Notes: generated by a model from the letters alone, not told the origin. 64,000 bases of DNA from Leisingera aquimarina DSM 24565 (GCF_000473165.1 NZ_KI421504.1:272501-336500), one strand, 5' to 3'; counted from the first letter of the stretch, positions 37,698 to 47,914 are shown. Program-made: numbers and translations.

Positions 37698-38726
37698 ATG
37701 CGCCATAAAACCTTCTTCTGGTTCATTCTGCCCAGCCTGGCAGCGATGATCCTCTTCATCGCGCTGCCGCTGGCATCAGTTGTGATCCAGTCGCTGCACA
37801 TCGAACATGAGCAGGTGATCGTGACCACTGAGAACTGCGGCCCATTCGGCTGCACCGAGGAAAGCTCTGTCGACACCGAGGCTACTGCCGCATTGCGCGC
37901 CGAACAGCCGCTGGGCCGCTTTGCGGGCCTCACCACCTATTTCGACCGCGGCCACCTGGCCACCGCCGAGGTTGCCGAGGCTTGGCGCAGCCGGGACAGC
38001 CTGGGCGGGTTCTTCTCGGAACTCTATAACCTGCCGTTTTACAAGGCGCTGGCCTTCACGCTGACCTACACCTTCCTGGTGACGCCGCTGGTGATCCTGC
38101 TGGGGCTGATGATTGCCCTTGGCGTTAACCGGCTGACCCCGGTGCTGAAGGGGCCAACCATCTTTGTGTCATTGCTGCCGATGATCATCACGCCGCTGAT
38201 CGGCTCGCTGATCCTGTTTTGGATGATCGACGCGCAAGGGGTGATCGGCAAAAACTTGCAGTGGCTGTTCGACGACCCGGATCTGTCGCTGAAGGCTTCG
38301 CCGGTGCTGACCTGGATCACTCTGATGGTTTATGGCGTCTGGAGCTCCGCGCCTTTTGCCTTCGTGGTCTTTTATGCCGGCCTTCAAACAGTGAACTCGG
38401 ACTCGCTCGAGGCGGCGATGATCGACGGCGCCACCCGCTGGCAGCGCATCCGTTACGTGGTGATCCCGCATCTGTCACCGCTGGTAGTATTTATCTCGCT
38501 GATTCAGCTGATGGATAACTTCCGGGTGTTCGAACCGATTGTCGGCTTCTCTGCCCAGGCCAATGCGACCTCGCTGTCCTACATCATCTTTGCCGACATG
38601 CGCAGCGACATCACCCGCTTCAACTCCGCCGCAGCCACCTCAGTTCTGACCGTGATCGGCGTGGCGATCCTGCTGTCCCCGGTTCTTGTCCGCACCTGGC
38701 GGGATTTCAAAGGAAAGGCTGCCTGA
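37698..38726 (+). CDS. ABC transporter permease (MalF-like)
   Basis: 342 residues with at least six membrane segments, starting RHKTFFWFILPSLAAMILFIALPLASVV. A periplasmic loop after the first helix is long (about residues 35-105) and contains two Cys (NCGPFGC). The EAA loop reads EAAMIDGATRWQRIRYVVIPHL. Its stop overlaps the start of the next permease (TGATG). Confidence 0.92.
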   Translation: MRHKTFFWFILPSLAAMILFIALPLASVVIQSLHIEHEQVIVTTENCGPFGCTEESSVDTEATAALRAEQPLGRFAGLTTYFDRGHLATAEVAEAWRSRDSLGGFFSELYNLPFYKALAFTLTYTFLVTPLVILLGLMIALGVNRLTPVLKGPTIFVSLLPMIITPLIGSLILFWMIDAQGVIGKNLQWLFDDPDLSLKASPVLTWITLMVYGVWSSAPFAFVVFYAGLQTVNSDSLEAAMIDGATRWQRIRYVVIPHLSPLVVFISLIQLMDNFRVFEPIVGFSAQANATSLSYIIFADMRSDITRFNSAAATSVLTVIGVAILLSPVLVRTWRDFKGKAA

Positions 38727-39607
38727 TGTCCAGCATTGCAAACCGCTCCTCCCGCTCTGTCATCATTTTCTCGTCCGCTTTTGTCCTTCTGTGGGTGGTG
38801 ATCGCCTCCTTCCCGTTCATCTGGACCCTCTGGGGCTCGTTCAAGGTGCAGGCCGACTTCTTTTCCAAGGCCGACTGGCGCAACGCCCTGTGGGGCACCC
38901 GCACAATGATCGAGGCCGGCGGCACCTTCACCGGAGCCGGTTATGAAGGCGCCTGGATCCAGGAAGAATTCTGGCGCGCCGCGATCAATACAATGATCGT
39001 CGTCGTCTTCACTGTAATCATTTCACTGACCTTCGGCACGCTGGGCGGCTATGCACTGGCGCGCTCGGGCCACAACTATGCCTTCTGGCTCTTGATGATC
39101 GCTCTGGTGTTCCGTGCCATGCCGCATATCACGCTGGTCTCCGGCTACCTCCTGCCATTCTTCGAGTGGAACCTCTGGGGGCATCTGCCGACCTCGATCA
39201 TCGTGCTGGTGGCGATCAACCAACCCTTCACGCTGTGGATGCTGCACTCCTTCTTTTTGAACATCCCAAAGGATCTGGACGAAAGCGCCAAGGTCGACGG
39301 CTGCACCCAGTTTCAAGCCTTCCGCCATGTGATCATCCCGGTGATGTGGCCCGGCGTGATAACCACCGGCCTGTTTTCCTTCCTGCTGGCCTACAACGAT
39401 TTTGCCGTCACCTCGATGCTGCTGAGCGAAGACAACCGTACTATGGTTCCCGCCATCGCCGCTTTCCTCGGTTCGACCCTGGAAGAAGGCAACGTGATGT
39501 TTGCTGTCGCTGCTGTGGTCTCGGCCACCGCCCCGCTGTTCGTGCTGGTGATGTTCTTCCAGCGCCAGATCGTCAGCGGCCTGACCGCAGGCGCGGTGAA
39601 AGGGTGA
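38726..39607 (+). CDS. ABC transporter permease (MalG-like)
   Basis: 293 residues with six membrane segments. The EAA loop is ESAKVDGCTQFQAFRHVIIPVM. A periplasmic insertion (KADWRNALWGTRTMIEAGGT) follows the first helix, as in MalG relatives. It completes the importer formed with the ATPase, binding protein and MalF-like permease. Confidence 0.92.
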   Translation: MSSIANRSSRSVIIFSSAFVLLWVVIASFPFIWTLWGSFKVQADFFSKADWRNALWGTRTMIEAGGTFTGAGYEGAWIQEEFWRAAINTMIVVVFTVIISLTFGTLGGYALARSGHNYAFWLLMIALVFRAMPHITLVSGYLLPFFEWNLWGHLPTSIIVLVAINQPFTLWMLHSFFLNIPKDLDESAKVDGCTQFQAFRHVIIPVMWPGVITTGLFSFLLAYNDFAVTSMLLSEDNRTMVPAIAAFLGSTLEEGNVMFAVAAVVSATAPLFVLVMFFQRQIVSGLTAGAVKG

Positions 39608-39740
39608 TGAGTGCTTCCGCCCGCAATAACGCGGTCGGGCGCCATCCGGCGCTCAATCGTATGCCCCGAGACTTTCTTCATGCCCTCTCAGTTTCTGCAA
39701 ACCGCCGAAAACTGACACGCAACTTTTAAGGACAAGACAC

Positions 39741-40271
39741 ATGAAAGGCTCCCGCCCCGAACAGGCCGTGCTGACCAAAGACACGGACATGAGTAAGACC
39801 GAAGACACCCGCCGCGTCATCGAAGGCATGGTCGACGGCCTGAACGACCACCGCATCAACGACATCGGCGAGTTCTTTTCCGAAGGCTTCCGTTGGCTCG
39901 GCAACCAGGGCTGTGGCACCAAGACCGGTCTGAAGGAATTCCAGGACAACTGGCAGCGCCCGTTCCAGGCGGCCTTCTCCGACAAGGTCTGCATCGACGA
40001 AGCCCGCCTCTATATGGGTGAATGGGCCGCTGCCTTCGGCCGCCAGGAAGCCACCCACTCGGGCAGTTTCCTGGGTATTGAGCCCACCGGCAAGCGAGTC
40101 GAGATCCGCTACATGGACTTCTGGAAGGTTGTCGACGGAAAGATCGTCGACAACTGGGTCAACGTGGATTTTGCCCATGTCGCGGCCCAGCTGGGTGTCG
40201 ATGTGTTCAACGGCGAAGGCTGGGAAGCCTATGATCGCGGTGAAAAGACTGCCCCCCGCCCGGACAAGTGA
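39741..40271 (+). CDS. SnoaL/NTF2-like protein (single domain)
   Basis: 176 residues; one SnoaL unit: EDTRRVIEGMVDGLNDHRIN, then GNQGCGTKTGLKEFQDNWQR and YMDFWKVVDGKIVDNWVNVDF. It is the second of four SnoaL-like genes in the cluster and the only single-domain one. It follows the importer genes after 133 bp and precedes the HisD-like gene by 54 bp, so it belongs to the same transcript or a close successor. Function unknown. Confidence 0.8.
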   Translation: MKGSRPEQAVLTKDTDMSKTEDTRRVIEGMVDGLNDHRINDIGEFFSEGFRWLGNQGCGTKTGLKEFQDNWQRPFQAAFSDKVCIDEARLYMGEWAAAFGRQEATHSGSFLGIEPTGKRVEIRYMDFWKVVDGKIVDNWVNVDFAHVAAQLGVDVFNGEGWEAYDRGEKTAPRPDK

Positions 40272-40325
40272 TCCAATGCCGGGTGGCGCCTCATGCCGCC
40301 CGGCCCTCCAGCCTGAGGATACCCC

Positions 40326-41657
40326 ATGACCATCGAATACCTGAAACGCGGCAAACCCGAAGCCGACCGGGCCGAGGACGACGCAAAGACCCGCACCGTG
40401 GTGGAAGCCACGCTGAAGGACATCGAAACCCGCGGCGACGCGGCTGTGCGCGAGCTTAGCGAGAAGTTCGACAACTACTCCCCCGCCTCCTTCCGTCTCA
40501 GCCAGCAGGAGATCGACGCTCTGATCGCCCAGCTGAGCGCGCGCGAGCTGGCAGACATCAAATTCGCCCAGGAGCAGGTACGCAATTTTGCCCAGGCGCA
40601 GCGCGACTCGATGCTGGACATCGAGGTCGAAACCCTGCCCGGCGTCATTCTGGGCCACAAGAACATCCCGGTTCAATCCGTGGGCTGCTATGTGCCCGGC
40701 GGCAAGTTCCCGATGGTCGCCTCCGCCCATATGTCGGTGGCCACTGCGTCCGTTGCAGGCGTGCCCCGCATCATCGCCTGCACCCCGCCGTTCAACGGCA
40801 AACCGAACCCCGCAGTGATTGCCGCCATGCATCTGGGAGGCGCGCATGAGATCTATGTGATGGGCGGCATCCAGGCGATTGGCGCTATGGCGATCGGCAC
40901 TGAAACCATCGACCCTGTCCATATGCTGGTTGGCCCCGGTAACGCCTTTGTGGCCGAGGCAAAGCGCCAGCTGTTCGGCCGCGTGGGCATAGATCTTTTT
41001 GCAGGCCCGACCGAGACTATGGTCATCGCCGATGAAACCACGGCTGACGCCGAGATTTGCGCCACCGATCTCTTGGGCCAGGCCGAACACGGTTATAACT
41101 CACCTTGCGTCCTGCTGACCAACTCCCGCAAGCTGGCGGAAGAAACTCTGTCCGAGGTGGACCGGCTGCTGGACGTGCTGCCGACGGCCGGAACAGCCAA
41201 AGTGTCCTGGGAGGAATACGGCGAGGTCATCGTCTGCGACACCTATGATGAGATGTTGCAGGTCGCGGATGACATTGCCTCTGAGCATGTGCAGGTGATG
41301 ACGGACCGAGACGACTGGTTCCTGGAAAACATGACCTGCTACGGCGCGCTGTTCCTCGGCGCGCGCACCAATGTGTCCAACGGGGACAAGGTGATCGGCA
41401 CCAATCACACGCTGCCGACCAAGAAGGCGGGCCGCTATACCGGCGGGCTGTGGGTCGGCAAATACCTGAAAACCCACAGCTATCAGAAGGTTCTGACAGA
41501 TGAGGCAGCGACCCTGATCGGTGAATACGGCTCGCGGCTGTGCATGCTGGAGGGGTTTGTCGGCCATGCCGAGCAATGCAACGTCCGGGTGCGCCGCTAT
41601 GGCGGCATCAACGTGCCTTACGGAGAGGCGGCACCTTACCGCGAGGCCGGCGAATAG
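40326..41657 (+). CDS. Histidinol-dehydrogenase-like NAD-dependent alcohol dehydrogenase
   Basis: 443 residues with the HisD fold: [60 protein letters not shown] and [19 protein letters not shown] with the active-site His. Such paralogues outside his operons oxidise other polar alcohols in two steps to carboxylates; the sulfopropanediol dehydrogenase HpsN is the best-known example. The catabolic context makes a biosynthetic HisD unlikely. The actual substrate here cannot be stated. Confidence 0.85.
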   Translation: MTIEYLKRGKPEADRAEDDAKTRTVVEATLKDIETRGDAAVRELSEKFDNYSPASFRLSQQEIDALIAQLSARELADIKFAQEQVRNFAQAQRDSMLDIEVETLPGVILGHKNIPVQSVGCYVPGGKFPMVASAHMSVATASVAGVPRIIACTPPFNGKPNPAVIAAMHLGGAHEIYVMGGIQAIGAMAIGTETIDPVHMLVGPGNAFVAEAKRQLFGRVGIDLFAGPTETMVIADETTADAEICATDLLGQAEHGYNSPCVLLTNSRKLAEETLSEVDRLLDVLPTAGTAKVSWEEYGEVIVCDTYDEMLQVADDIASEHVQVMTDRDDWFLENMTCYGALFLGARTNVSNGDKVIGTNHTLPTKKAGRYTGGLWVGKYLKTHSYQKVLTDEAATLIGEYGSRLCMLEGFVGHAEQCNVRVRRYGGINVPYGEAAPYREAGE

Positions 41658-41663
41658 ACGCAA

Positions 41664-41732
41664 AGCGGGCTTTGGGGGCCCTGCCCCCAGGCCTGCGGCC
41701 TTCCCCTGGGAGTATTTGAGACCAGAAAGAAG
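41664..41732. repeat. GC-rich dispersed intergenic repeat
   Basis: GGGGGC-CCT-GCCCCC (41674-41688) is a strong hairpin, followed by an AGGCC/GGCCT dyad and CCCTGGGAGTATTTGAGACC then AGAAAGAAG. Sequences of this pattern recur between genes in many Rhodobacteraceae (established from experience of such genomes, not checked here). It could terminate or attenuate transcription between the HisD-like and SnoaL genes. Confidence 0.6.
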
Positions 41733-41736
41733 CTGG

Positions 41737-42780
41737 ATGCAGTCAGAGATGGAAACGGACGTACATAGCGGCAACAAAGCGCGGCTGGCGCCGCTGCGGG
41801 CTACAATGCGCGACTTTGAGGCAGCACCCGTGCGTGCGGCCTTGGAAGCTGTTGTAACGCCGGATGCTGCCGTCCATCTCAACCATCCGTTTGGCGATTT
41901 GCTTGGTCCCGGACCGTTGTTTGACAACGCCTATGCGCCGCTGCTGGCAGCCTGGCCGGATCTGGAGCGGCGCGACTGTATCGTTATGGCGGGCCGCGAC
42001 GAGCACGGGTTCGACTGGGTTGGCTGCTGCGGCTTTTACACAGGGACTTTTCTGGCACCCTGGCTGGATATTCCGCCAACCGTTCACCAAGCGGCGATGC
42101 GGTTTCATGAGTTCTTCCGCTTTGAAAACGGCAAAGTGGCTGAGATGCAGGCGCTCTGGGATATTCCGGAGGTGATGATGCAGGCCGGCGCCTGGCCGAT
42201 GGCCCCTTCGCTGGGGCGCGAGTGGCAGGTACCGGGCCCCGCCACCCAGGACGGGGTGCGGACCGGCCCATATGATGCAGGGCAAAGCACCGCCAGCTGC
42301 AACCTGGTTCTGGAGATGCTGGAGCATCTGCAGCGCTACCCCAGCCAGGGCGGGCCAGACGTGATGCAGATGGAGCGTTTCTGGCATCCGCGGATGAACT
42401 GGTACGGGCCTGCGGGCATCGGCACTGCCCGGGGCATTGCAGGGTTTCGCAACTGGCATCAGATCCCGTTTCTGAATGCGATGCCGGACCGGGGGCGGCA
42501 CTCCCGCGGTCTTACTTTTCATTTCTTTGTCGACGGCCCTTATGCTGCGGTCACCGGCTGGCCCAGCATGCGCCAGACCGTCACCGCCGATGGCTGGCTG
42601 GGCATTGCGCCTGCAGGCAAACAGATCGAACTGCGTTTGCTGGATTTCTGGCGGCTGGAGAATGGGCTGATCCGCGAGAACTGGGTGCTGGTGGATCTTC
42701 TGGATGTCTACCGCCAGCTGGGCGTTGACGTCCTGGCCCGGCTGCGCGAGTTCACAAGGCCCGCAACATGGGTCCAATAG
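41737..42780 (+). CDS. SnoaL/NTF2-like protein (two-domain)
   Basis: 347 residues from MQSEMETDVHSGN; the frame is open earlier but runs back through the HisD-like gene. Two SnoaL-like units are seen (FRFENGKVAEMQALWDIPEV; GIGTARGIAGFRNWHQIPFL and LLDFWRLENGLIRENWVLVD). The second unit is close in pattern to that of the 34082 gene, pointing to an old duplication. Function unknown. The SDR gene follows after 22 bp. Confidence 0.8.
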   Translation: MQSEMETDVHSGNKARLAPLRATMRDFEAAPVRAALEAVVTPDAAVHLNHPFGDLLGPGPLFDNAYAPLLAAWPDLERRDCIVMAGRDEHGFDWVGCCGFYTGTFLAPWLDIPPTVHQAAMRFHEFFRFENGKVAEMQALWDIPEVMMQAGAWPMAPSLGREWQVPGPATQDGVRTGPYDAGQSTASCNLVLEMLEHLQRYPSQGGPDVMQMERFWHPRMNWYGPAGIGTARGIAGFRNWHQIPFLNAMPDRGRHSRGLTFHFFVDGPYAAVTGWPSMRQTVTADGWLGIAPAGKQIELRLLDFWRLENGLIRENWVLVDLLDVYRQLGVDVLARLREFTRPATWVQ

Positions 42781-42802
42781 CAATCCCGGATGGAATGACC
42801 TG

Positions 42803-43567
42803 ATGCCAGAGCTGCCCCGCACTCCTTCTTTTGATCTGACCGAAAAATCCGCACTGGTCACTGGTGCCTCCTCAGGCATCGGCCAGGCTTGTGCCGCCGC
42901 ATTGGCGCAGGCCGGCGCGCATGTCGTCTGTGCCGCACGGGGTGCGGAGCGGTTGCAGGAAACTGTTGATGCGCTGCAATCCGAAGGCGGTTCGGCGGAA
43001 GCGCTGGTGCTGGATCAAGCCGATCTCGCTACCTTGCGGCCAGCGCTGGAAACCCGCACCTTTGACGTGGTGGTAAACTCGGCAGGCCTGGCGCGTCATG
43101 GCCCTGCCGCGGAAACGCAGCCTGGGGATTTCGACGCTGTGATGGGCGTGAATCTCCGCTCGGCCTATTTCCTGTCGGCCTGGGCGGCACAGGCGATGAT
43201 GGCCGCAGGAAAACGCGGCTCTATAATCCATATCTCCAGCCAGATGGGCCATGTCGGCGGCATCGACCGGGCGGTCTACTGCGCCTCCAAACACGGCCTG
43301 GAAGGCATGGTGAAATCTATGGCCATCGAGTGGGGGAAATCAGGAGTACGGATCAACACCGTCTGCCCAACGTTCATCAGGACACCGCTCACCGAACAGA
43401 CTTTTGCCAATCCCGAGCGCGTCGCCTGGATAATGGAAAAAATCAAGCTGGACCGCATCGGTGAAGTAGAGGACATCATGGGCGCGGTACTCTATCTGGC
43501 CTCGCCGGCTTCTGGCATGGTCACCGGCACCTCGATGCTGATCGACGGCGGGTGGACGGCGGACTGA
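42803..43567 (+). CDS. Short-chain dehydrogenase/reductase
   Basis: 254 residues. The NAD(P) motif is TGASSGIGQA, with VVNSAGL, the catalytic Ser in HISSQMG and the YCASK active site. The C-terminal MVTGTSMLIDGGWT is typical of the classical SDR family. ATG at 42803 was chosen since the upstream frame overlaps the SnoaL gene. The last base overlaps the ATG of lacI (TGATG). Confidence 0.92.
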   Translation: MPELPRTPSFDLTEKSALVTGASSGIGQACAAALAQAGAHVVCAARGAERLQETVDALQSEGGSAEALVLDQADLATLRPALETRTFDVVVNSAGLARHGPAAETQPGDFDAVMGVNLRSAYFLSAWAAQAMMAAGKRGSIIHISSQMGHVGGIDRAVYCASKHGLEGMVKSMAIEWGKSGVRINTVCPTFIRTPLTEQTFANPERVAWIMEKIKLDRIGEVEDIMGAVLYLASPASGMVTGTSMLIDGGWTAD

Positions 43568-44595
43568 TGGCAGAGAAAATCACCTCACTTCAGGTCGCGG
43601 AACGCGCGGGTGTCAGCCAATCGGCAGTCTCGCGCGTGTTCACCCCCGGCGCTTCGGTCAGCAAAAAGACTGCCGACAAAGTAAAGAAAGCCGCCGCCGA
43701 GCTGGGCTACCGCCCCAATGTGCTGGCCCGCGCCATGGTGTCGGGGCGCTCACGCATCATCGGGCTGGTGGTGGCCTATCTGGAGAACCAGTTCTACCCC
43801 GAAGCCATCGAAAAACTGTCGAACGCGCTGCAGGAACACGGCTATCACGTGCTGGTATTTCTCGCCTCGCAAACTTCCGGCAATGTCGAGGACGTGATGG
43901 AGGAAATCCTGGACTACCAGGTCGATGGCATTGTCACCGCATCGGTCGCCATGTCCTCGGATATCGCCGAACGCTGCCAGGCTGCGGGCGTGCCGATGGT
44001 GCTGTTCAACCGATCGCAGGATATCGAGGGCATCACCTCCGTCACCTCCGACAATTATGCCGGCGGGCGCAAGGCTGCGGAATTTCTGCTGGCAGGCGGC
44101 CACCAGCGGATCGGCTATATCGCCGGCTGGGAGGGGGCCTCGACCCAGCGTGACCGCGAGGCCGGATTTCTGGCGGCCCTCCATGATGCGGGCGCGGATC
44201 TGTATTGCCGCGAAGATGGCCAGTTTCACACCGAGACCGCCCGCGAAGCCGCCCGCAAGATGTTTTCCCGGCCTGCCCTGGAACGCCCCGATGCTGTCTT
44301 TGTAGCCAATGACCATATGGCGCTAGCAGTCATGGATGTGATCCGCTTTGAGCTTGGCCTTTTGGTGCCCGGCGATGTTTCTGTCATCGGCTATGATGAT
44401 GTGCCGCCCGCCGGCTGGCCTGCCTACAACCTCACTACAGTGCGCCAGCGCGCCAATCTGATGGTCGATGAGACTGTCGCCGCGCTGATGGAGCATATCA
44501 ACACGCCTGAAACCGCCAACGCCAGACGGGTCGCCATCGACGGGCCGCTGATTGTGCGCGGCTCGGCACGGATACCCGAAGGATGGACCTCATGA
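43567..44595 (+). CDS. LacI-family transcriptional regulator
   Basis: 342 residues. The HTH is SLQVAERAGVSQSAVSRVFT, with hinge helix GYRPNVLARAMVSGRS, then a sugar-binding-type core (IIGLVVAYLENQFYPEAIEK). Encoded inside the catabolic operon, overlapping the SDR stop by one base and the next SnoaL gene by 4 bp. It is the natural candidate to bind the two TTGCATACGTATGCAA-type sites at 35155 and 35209. Confidence 0.92.
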   Translation: MAEKITSLQVAERAGVSQSAVSRVFTPGASVSKKTADKVKKAAAELGYRPNVLARAMVSGRSRIIGLVVAYLENQFYPEAIEKLSNALQEHGYHVLVFLASQTSGNVEDVMEEILDYQVDGIVTASVAMSSDIAERCQAAGVPMVLFNRSQDIEGITSVTSDNYAGGRKAAEFLLAGGHQRIGYIAGWEGASTQRDREAGFLAALHDAGADLYCREDGQFHTETAREAARKMFSRPALERPDAVFVANDHMALAVMDVIRFELGLLVPGDVSVIGYDDVPPAGWPAYNLTTVRQRANLMVDETVAALMEHINTPETANARRVAIDGPLIVRGSARIPEGWTS

Positions 44596-45581
44596 AGGGT
44601 TTTGACCCGAAATTCCGCGACTTCCCGGACTACATCATCGGGATCACTCATGAAATCTGGGAAAGCCGCGGTTTTGCCACCTTGCATGACTATTACGCAC
44701 CCGAGATCGTGGTGCGCATGCCCGGATCGGTCTCCACCGGCAACCGGGGTGTGATCGCGGCCACTATGGCTACCCTAGCGGAGTTCCCCGATCGTACCCT
44801 CTTGGGAGAGGACGTGATCTGGTCCGGCAGCCCGGAAGAGGGCATGCTGTCCAGCCACCGAATTCTTTCGACTGCAACCCATCTGGGCGACGGTGCCTTT
44901 GGCAAGGCCACCGGCAAGCCGCTGGTTTACCGCATCCTGGCAGACTGCCACGCGCGCAACAATGCCATCGACGACGAATGGCTGATCCGCGACAATGGCG
45001 CCGTGGTGCGCCAGATGGGCTGGGACCCGGTGGAGTTCTCCCGCGACCAGATTGGCCGCGAAGGCGGTCCCGAAGCTTGCGTCAAACCGCTCTCACCAAC
45101 CAATGATCTGGAAGGTCCCTACAAGGGACGCGGCAATGAAAATGAATGGGGCCAGCGCCACGCCGACTTGCTGAACCGGATCATGAATGCCGACATGACC
45201 GCCATCAAATCCGAATACAACCGCGCCGTGCAGTCTGAGTACCCCGGCGGTGCCACCGGCCACAGCTTTGACCCGGTGGAACGGTTCTGGATGGGACTGC
45301 GCGCTTCGCTACCCTCGGCCAAGTTCACAATTCACCACCAGATCGGACGTGACGATCCCAACATGCCGCCGCGATCTGCCATCCGCTGGAGCCTGCACGG
45401 CAAACATGACGGCTGGGGCAGTCTCGGTGCGCCCTCGGGGGCTGAGCTTTACGTGCTAGGCATTTCCCATGCAGAATGGGGCGAGCTGATCGGCGGTGAC
45501 ATCAAGCTGCGCCGGGAATGGACATTGTTTGACGAGACCGCGTTGCAAAAGCAGATCCTGCTGCACACGGGCGCGCTCTAA
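44592..45581 (+). CDS. SnoaL/NTF2-like protein (two-domain)
   Basis: 329 residues from MKGFDPKFRDFPDYIIGITHEIWE; ATGA overlap with the lacI stop decides the start (an ATG three codons earlier is possible). SnoaL-type segments are LHDYYAPEIVVRMPGSVSTG and LGISHAEWGELIGGDIKLRR with REWTLFDETAL. It differs from the other cluster members in sequence, so it probably acts on a different intermediate. Function unknown. Confidence 0.75.
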   Translation: MKGFDPKFRDFPDYIIGITHEIWESRGFATLHDYYAPEIVVRMPGSVSTGNRGVIAATMATLAEFPDRTLLGEDVIWSGSPEEGMLSSHRILSTATHLGDGAFGKATGKPLVYRILADCHARNNAIDDEWLIRDNGAVVRQMGWDPVEFSRDQIGREGGPEACVKPLSPTNDLEGPYKGRGNENEWGQRHADLLNRIMNADMTAIKSEYNRAVQSEYPGGATGHSFDPVERFWMGLRASLPSAKFTIHHQIGRDDPNMPPRSAIRWSLHGKHDGWGSLGAPSGAELYVLGISHAEWGELIGGDIKLRREWTLFDETALQKQILLHTGAL

Positions 45582-45744
45582 GTGATCGCGTTCGGCGCAA
45601 ATCAACTGGATAACCGGCAATCCACTTGCCGCTATCACCGGCACCGTGCCTCGCTGCGCGCGCGTCGGCTGAACCTGCGGCCGCCGGGTTGATGGGGGCA
45701 TTCTCCTCCCTCACTCATCATCCCGGCATAAAAGGAAACCCTTT

Positions 45745-46704
45745 ATGAGCACCATTCAATCCCGCATCGTCCGCTACGGCGAGCTGAAACCCTGCAAAAC
45801 CGCCTTTATCGACGCCCACACCCCGGGCTCGGACCAGAAAGAAAACTTCACCATCATCGGCGGCGGCGTTTCGGAATCCCCGGATCAGCACGTCCACATT
45901 ACCGACAAGATCGGCTTCAACATCGGCGCGGCGGGCCAGCCGCCGAAATGCCGCAACAGCCTGCACAGCCACACCACTGCCGAGGTTTTTTTCGTGGCCA
46001 AGGGCCGCTGGCGCTTCTTCTGGGGCCGCTACGGCACTGCGGGTGAGTTCATCGCCGAGGAAGGCGATATCTTCAACATCCCCACTGGCATCTTCCGAGG
46101 CTTTGAAAACGTCGGCCAGGACTACGGCATGATCATGTCGATCCTGGGCGGCGACGATGCCGGCGGTGGCGTCACCTGGGCGCCGCAGGTGATCGAGGAC
46201 GCTCAGGCCCACGGCTTGATGCTGGGCAATAACGGGGTGCTGTATGACAGTAAAAAGGGCCAGGAACTGCCGCACAACGTGCAGCCGATGCCGGTGCTTT
46301 CCGAGGACGAACTGAAAGCTTACCCAGAGGTGCCGGTCGAGAACGTGGTGGGCAAATATGTCGCCCGCTACTGGGACCTGATGGCTTTGTCGGCGGAAAA
46401 GCCTGCCAAGGTCATCGGTGAAGATGCATTGATCAAGGACAAGCCAGGATTCGAGGTCGATTTCCTGGCCCGCGGCTCTGCCGTGGCGGACCAGGTTAAG
46501 GCGGAAAAGCCCGTGGTACTGATGCCCGCCAGCGGCCATTGGCGGATCACCATCAACGAGGTTGAGTCCACTCTGTCCAACGGCGACACCGCGCTGGTCC
46601 TGCCCGGTGAAAGCTACAGCACCGAACCGTCGATGACCGGAAACGCAGGCCTCTACCGCATCACCGCAACCGACGATCCCGCCGGCGCAACCTGGCAAGG
46701 CTGA
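45745..46704 (+). CDS. Bicupin-like protein
   Basis: 319 residues. The first cupin has RNSLHSHTTAEVFFVAKGRW (HxH then Glu) with GDIFNIPTGIFRGFEN; the second, near residues 240-310, keeps the barrel pattern (SGHWRITINEVESTLSNGDT, ALVLPGESYST) but lacks the His pair. The first domain therefore likely binds the metal. Such proteins may be dioxygenases or isomerases. It sits between the fourth SnoaL gene and the MetE-like gene. Confidence 0.8.
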   Translation: MSTIQSRIVRYGELKPCKTAFIDAHTPGSDQKENFTIIGGGVSESPDQHVHITDKIGFNIGAAGQPPKCRNSLHSHTTAEVFFVAKGRWRFFWGRYGTAGEFIAEEGDIFNIPTGIFRGFENVGQDYGMIMSILGGDDAGGGVTWAPQVIEDAQAHGLMLGNNGVLYDSKKGQELPHNVQPMPVLSEDELKAYPEVPVENVVGKYVARYWDLMALSAEKPAKVIGEDALIKDKPGFEVDFLARGSAVADQVKAEKPVVLMPASGHWRITINEVESTLSNGDTALVLPGESYSTEPSMTGNAGLYRITATDDPAGATWQG

Positions 46705-46795
46705 CCGCTGTTTCCTCCTGTGCGGCGCCGTCCGCTGCACAGGGGAATACAGGGGGTGTACGGATGCCACCCCGTGAAATCAGGGAGATTGGAAA

Positions 46796-47914
46796 ATGGT
46801 CAAGACAACCCATGTTGGGTCACTGCCCAGGACACAAGAGGTCGTGGATTACATATTTGCCCGCGAACGGGAAGAGCCGTTTGACCAGTCTGAATTCGGC
46901 GCCTGCATGGCCGCCGCCGTTTCTGATACGGTCCGCAAGCAGATTGCGGCTGGCGTAGATATTGTCAGCGACGGCGAAACCTCCAAGATCTCCTATGCCA
47001 CCTACGTCAAGGATCGCTACACCGGCTTTTCCGGCGACAGCCCGCGCAATGCGCCAGCTGATCTAAAGATGTTCCCGGGTTTCCTGCAGCGGCTGGCGGA
47101 GGGCGGCGGCACACCGCAATACGCCCGCCCGATGTGTACTGGCGAGGTGCGTTCCCAAGGCCAGACTGAGCTGGAAAAGGACATCGCCAACCTCAAGGCT
47201 GCGATGGTGGAACACGGCGCCGAATGCGGCTTCATGAATGCCGCGTCGCCTGGTGTTATTTCTCTGTTTTTGCAGAATGATTACTACCCCACGCGCGAGG
47301 CGTACCTGGCCGCGCTGGCCGATGCGATGAAGGCAGAATATGAAACCATCGTGGCTGCAGGGCTGGATTTGCAGCTCGACTGCCCTGACCTGGCGCTGTC
47401 GCGGCACATGCTGTTCAATGATCTCAGCGACGCCGAATTCGTCAAAGTCGCAGGCATGCACGTGGAGGCCCTGAACCATGCGCTGCAGAACGTGCCACAA
47501 GAGCGCGTCCGAGTACATATCTGCTGGGGCAACTACGAAGGCCCGCATTGCTGCGACATTCCGATGGATAAGGTCTTCACTACCTTGATGAACACCAAGT
47601 CGCGCTATGTGCTGTTTGAAACCTCCAACCCGCGCCATGCCCATGAATGGACAGTGTTCCGCGACCGCAAGGCGGAAATTCCGGAGGATAAGGTGCTAGT
47701 TCCCGGTGTTGTGGACACCACCACCAATTTTGTTGAACATCCTGAGCTGGTCGCGCAGCGCATTGAAAGATTTACGGAAATCGTGGGCAATGACCGGGTG
47801 ATCGCGGGCTCTGACTGCGGTTTTGGCACCTTTGCAGGCTTTGGCGCGGTGGATCCGGATATCGCCTATGCCAAGCTCGCGGCCCTTTCCGAAGGGGCGC
47901 GGATGGTCAAATGA
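46796..47914 (+). CDS. MetE-like cobalamin-independent methyltransferase homologue
   Basis: 372 residues, corresponding to the C-terminal catalytic barrel of methionine synthase II without the N-terminal half. It starts KTTHVGSLPRT, has the zinc-type motif HICWGNYEGPH and the late Cys in GSDCGFGTF, and lacks the folate-binding N-domain. Stand-alone members in catabolic clusters may cleave or transfer groups from unusual substrates. The stop overlaps the hydrolase start (ATGA). Confidence 0.85.
   Translation: MVKTTHVGSLPRTQEVVDYIFAREREEPFDQSEFGACMAAAVSDTVRKQIAAGVDIVSDGETSKISYATYVKDRYTGFSGDSPRNAPADLKMFPGFLQRLAEGGGTPQYARPMCTGEVRSQGQTELEKDIANLKAAMVEHGAECGFMNAASPGVISLFLQNDYYPTREAYLAALADAMKAEYETIVAAGLDLQLDCPDLALSRHMLFNDLSDAEFVKVAGMHVEALNHALQNVPQERVRVHICWGNYEGPHCCDIPMDKVFTTLMNTKSRYVLFETSNPRHAHEWTVFRDRKAEIPEDKVLVPGVVDTTTNFVEHPELVAQRIERFTEIVGNDRVIAGSDCGFGTFAGFGAVDPDIAYAKLAALSEGARMVK

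Noticed and set aside
39726-41090. A 454-codon minus-strand frame over the HisD-like gene
   Set aside because: Shadow of a clear HisD-family gene and of the SnoaL gene; no homology pattern of its own.
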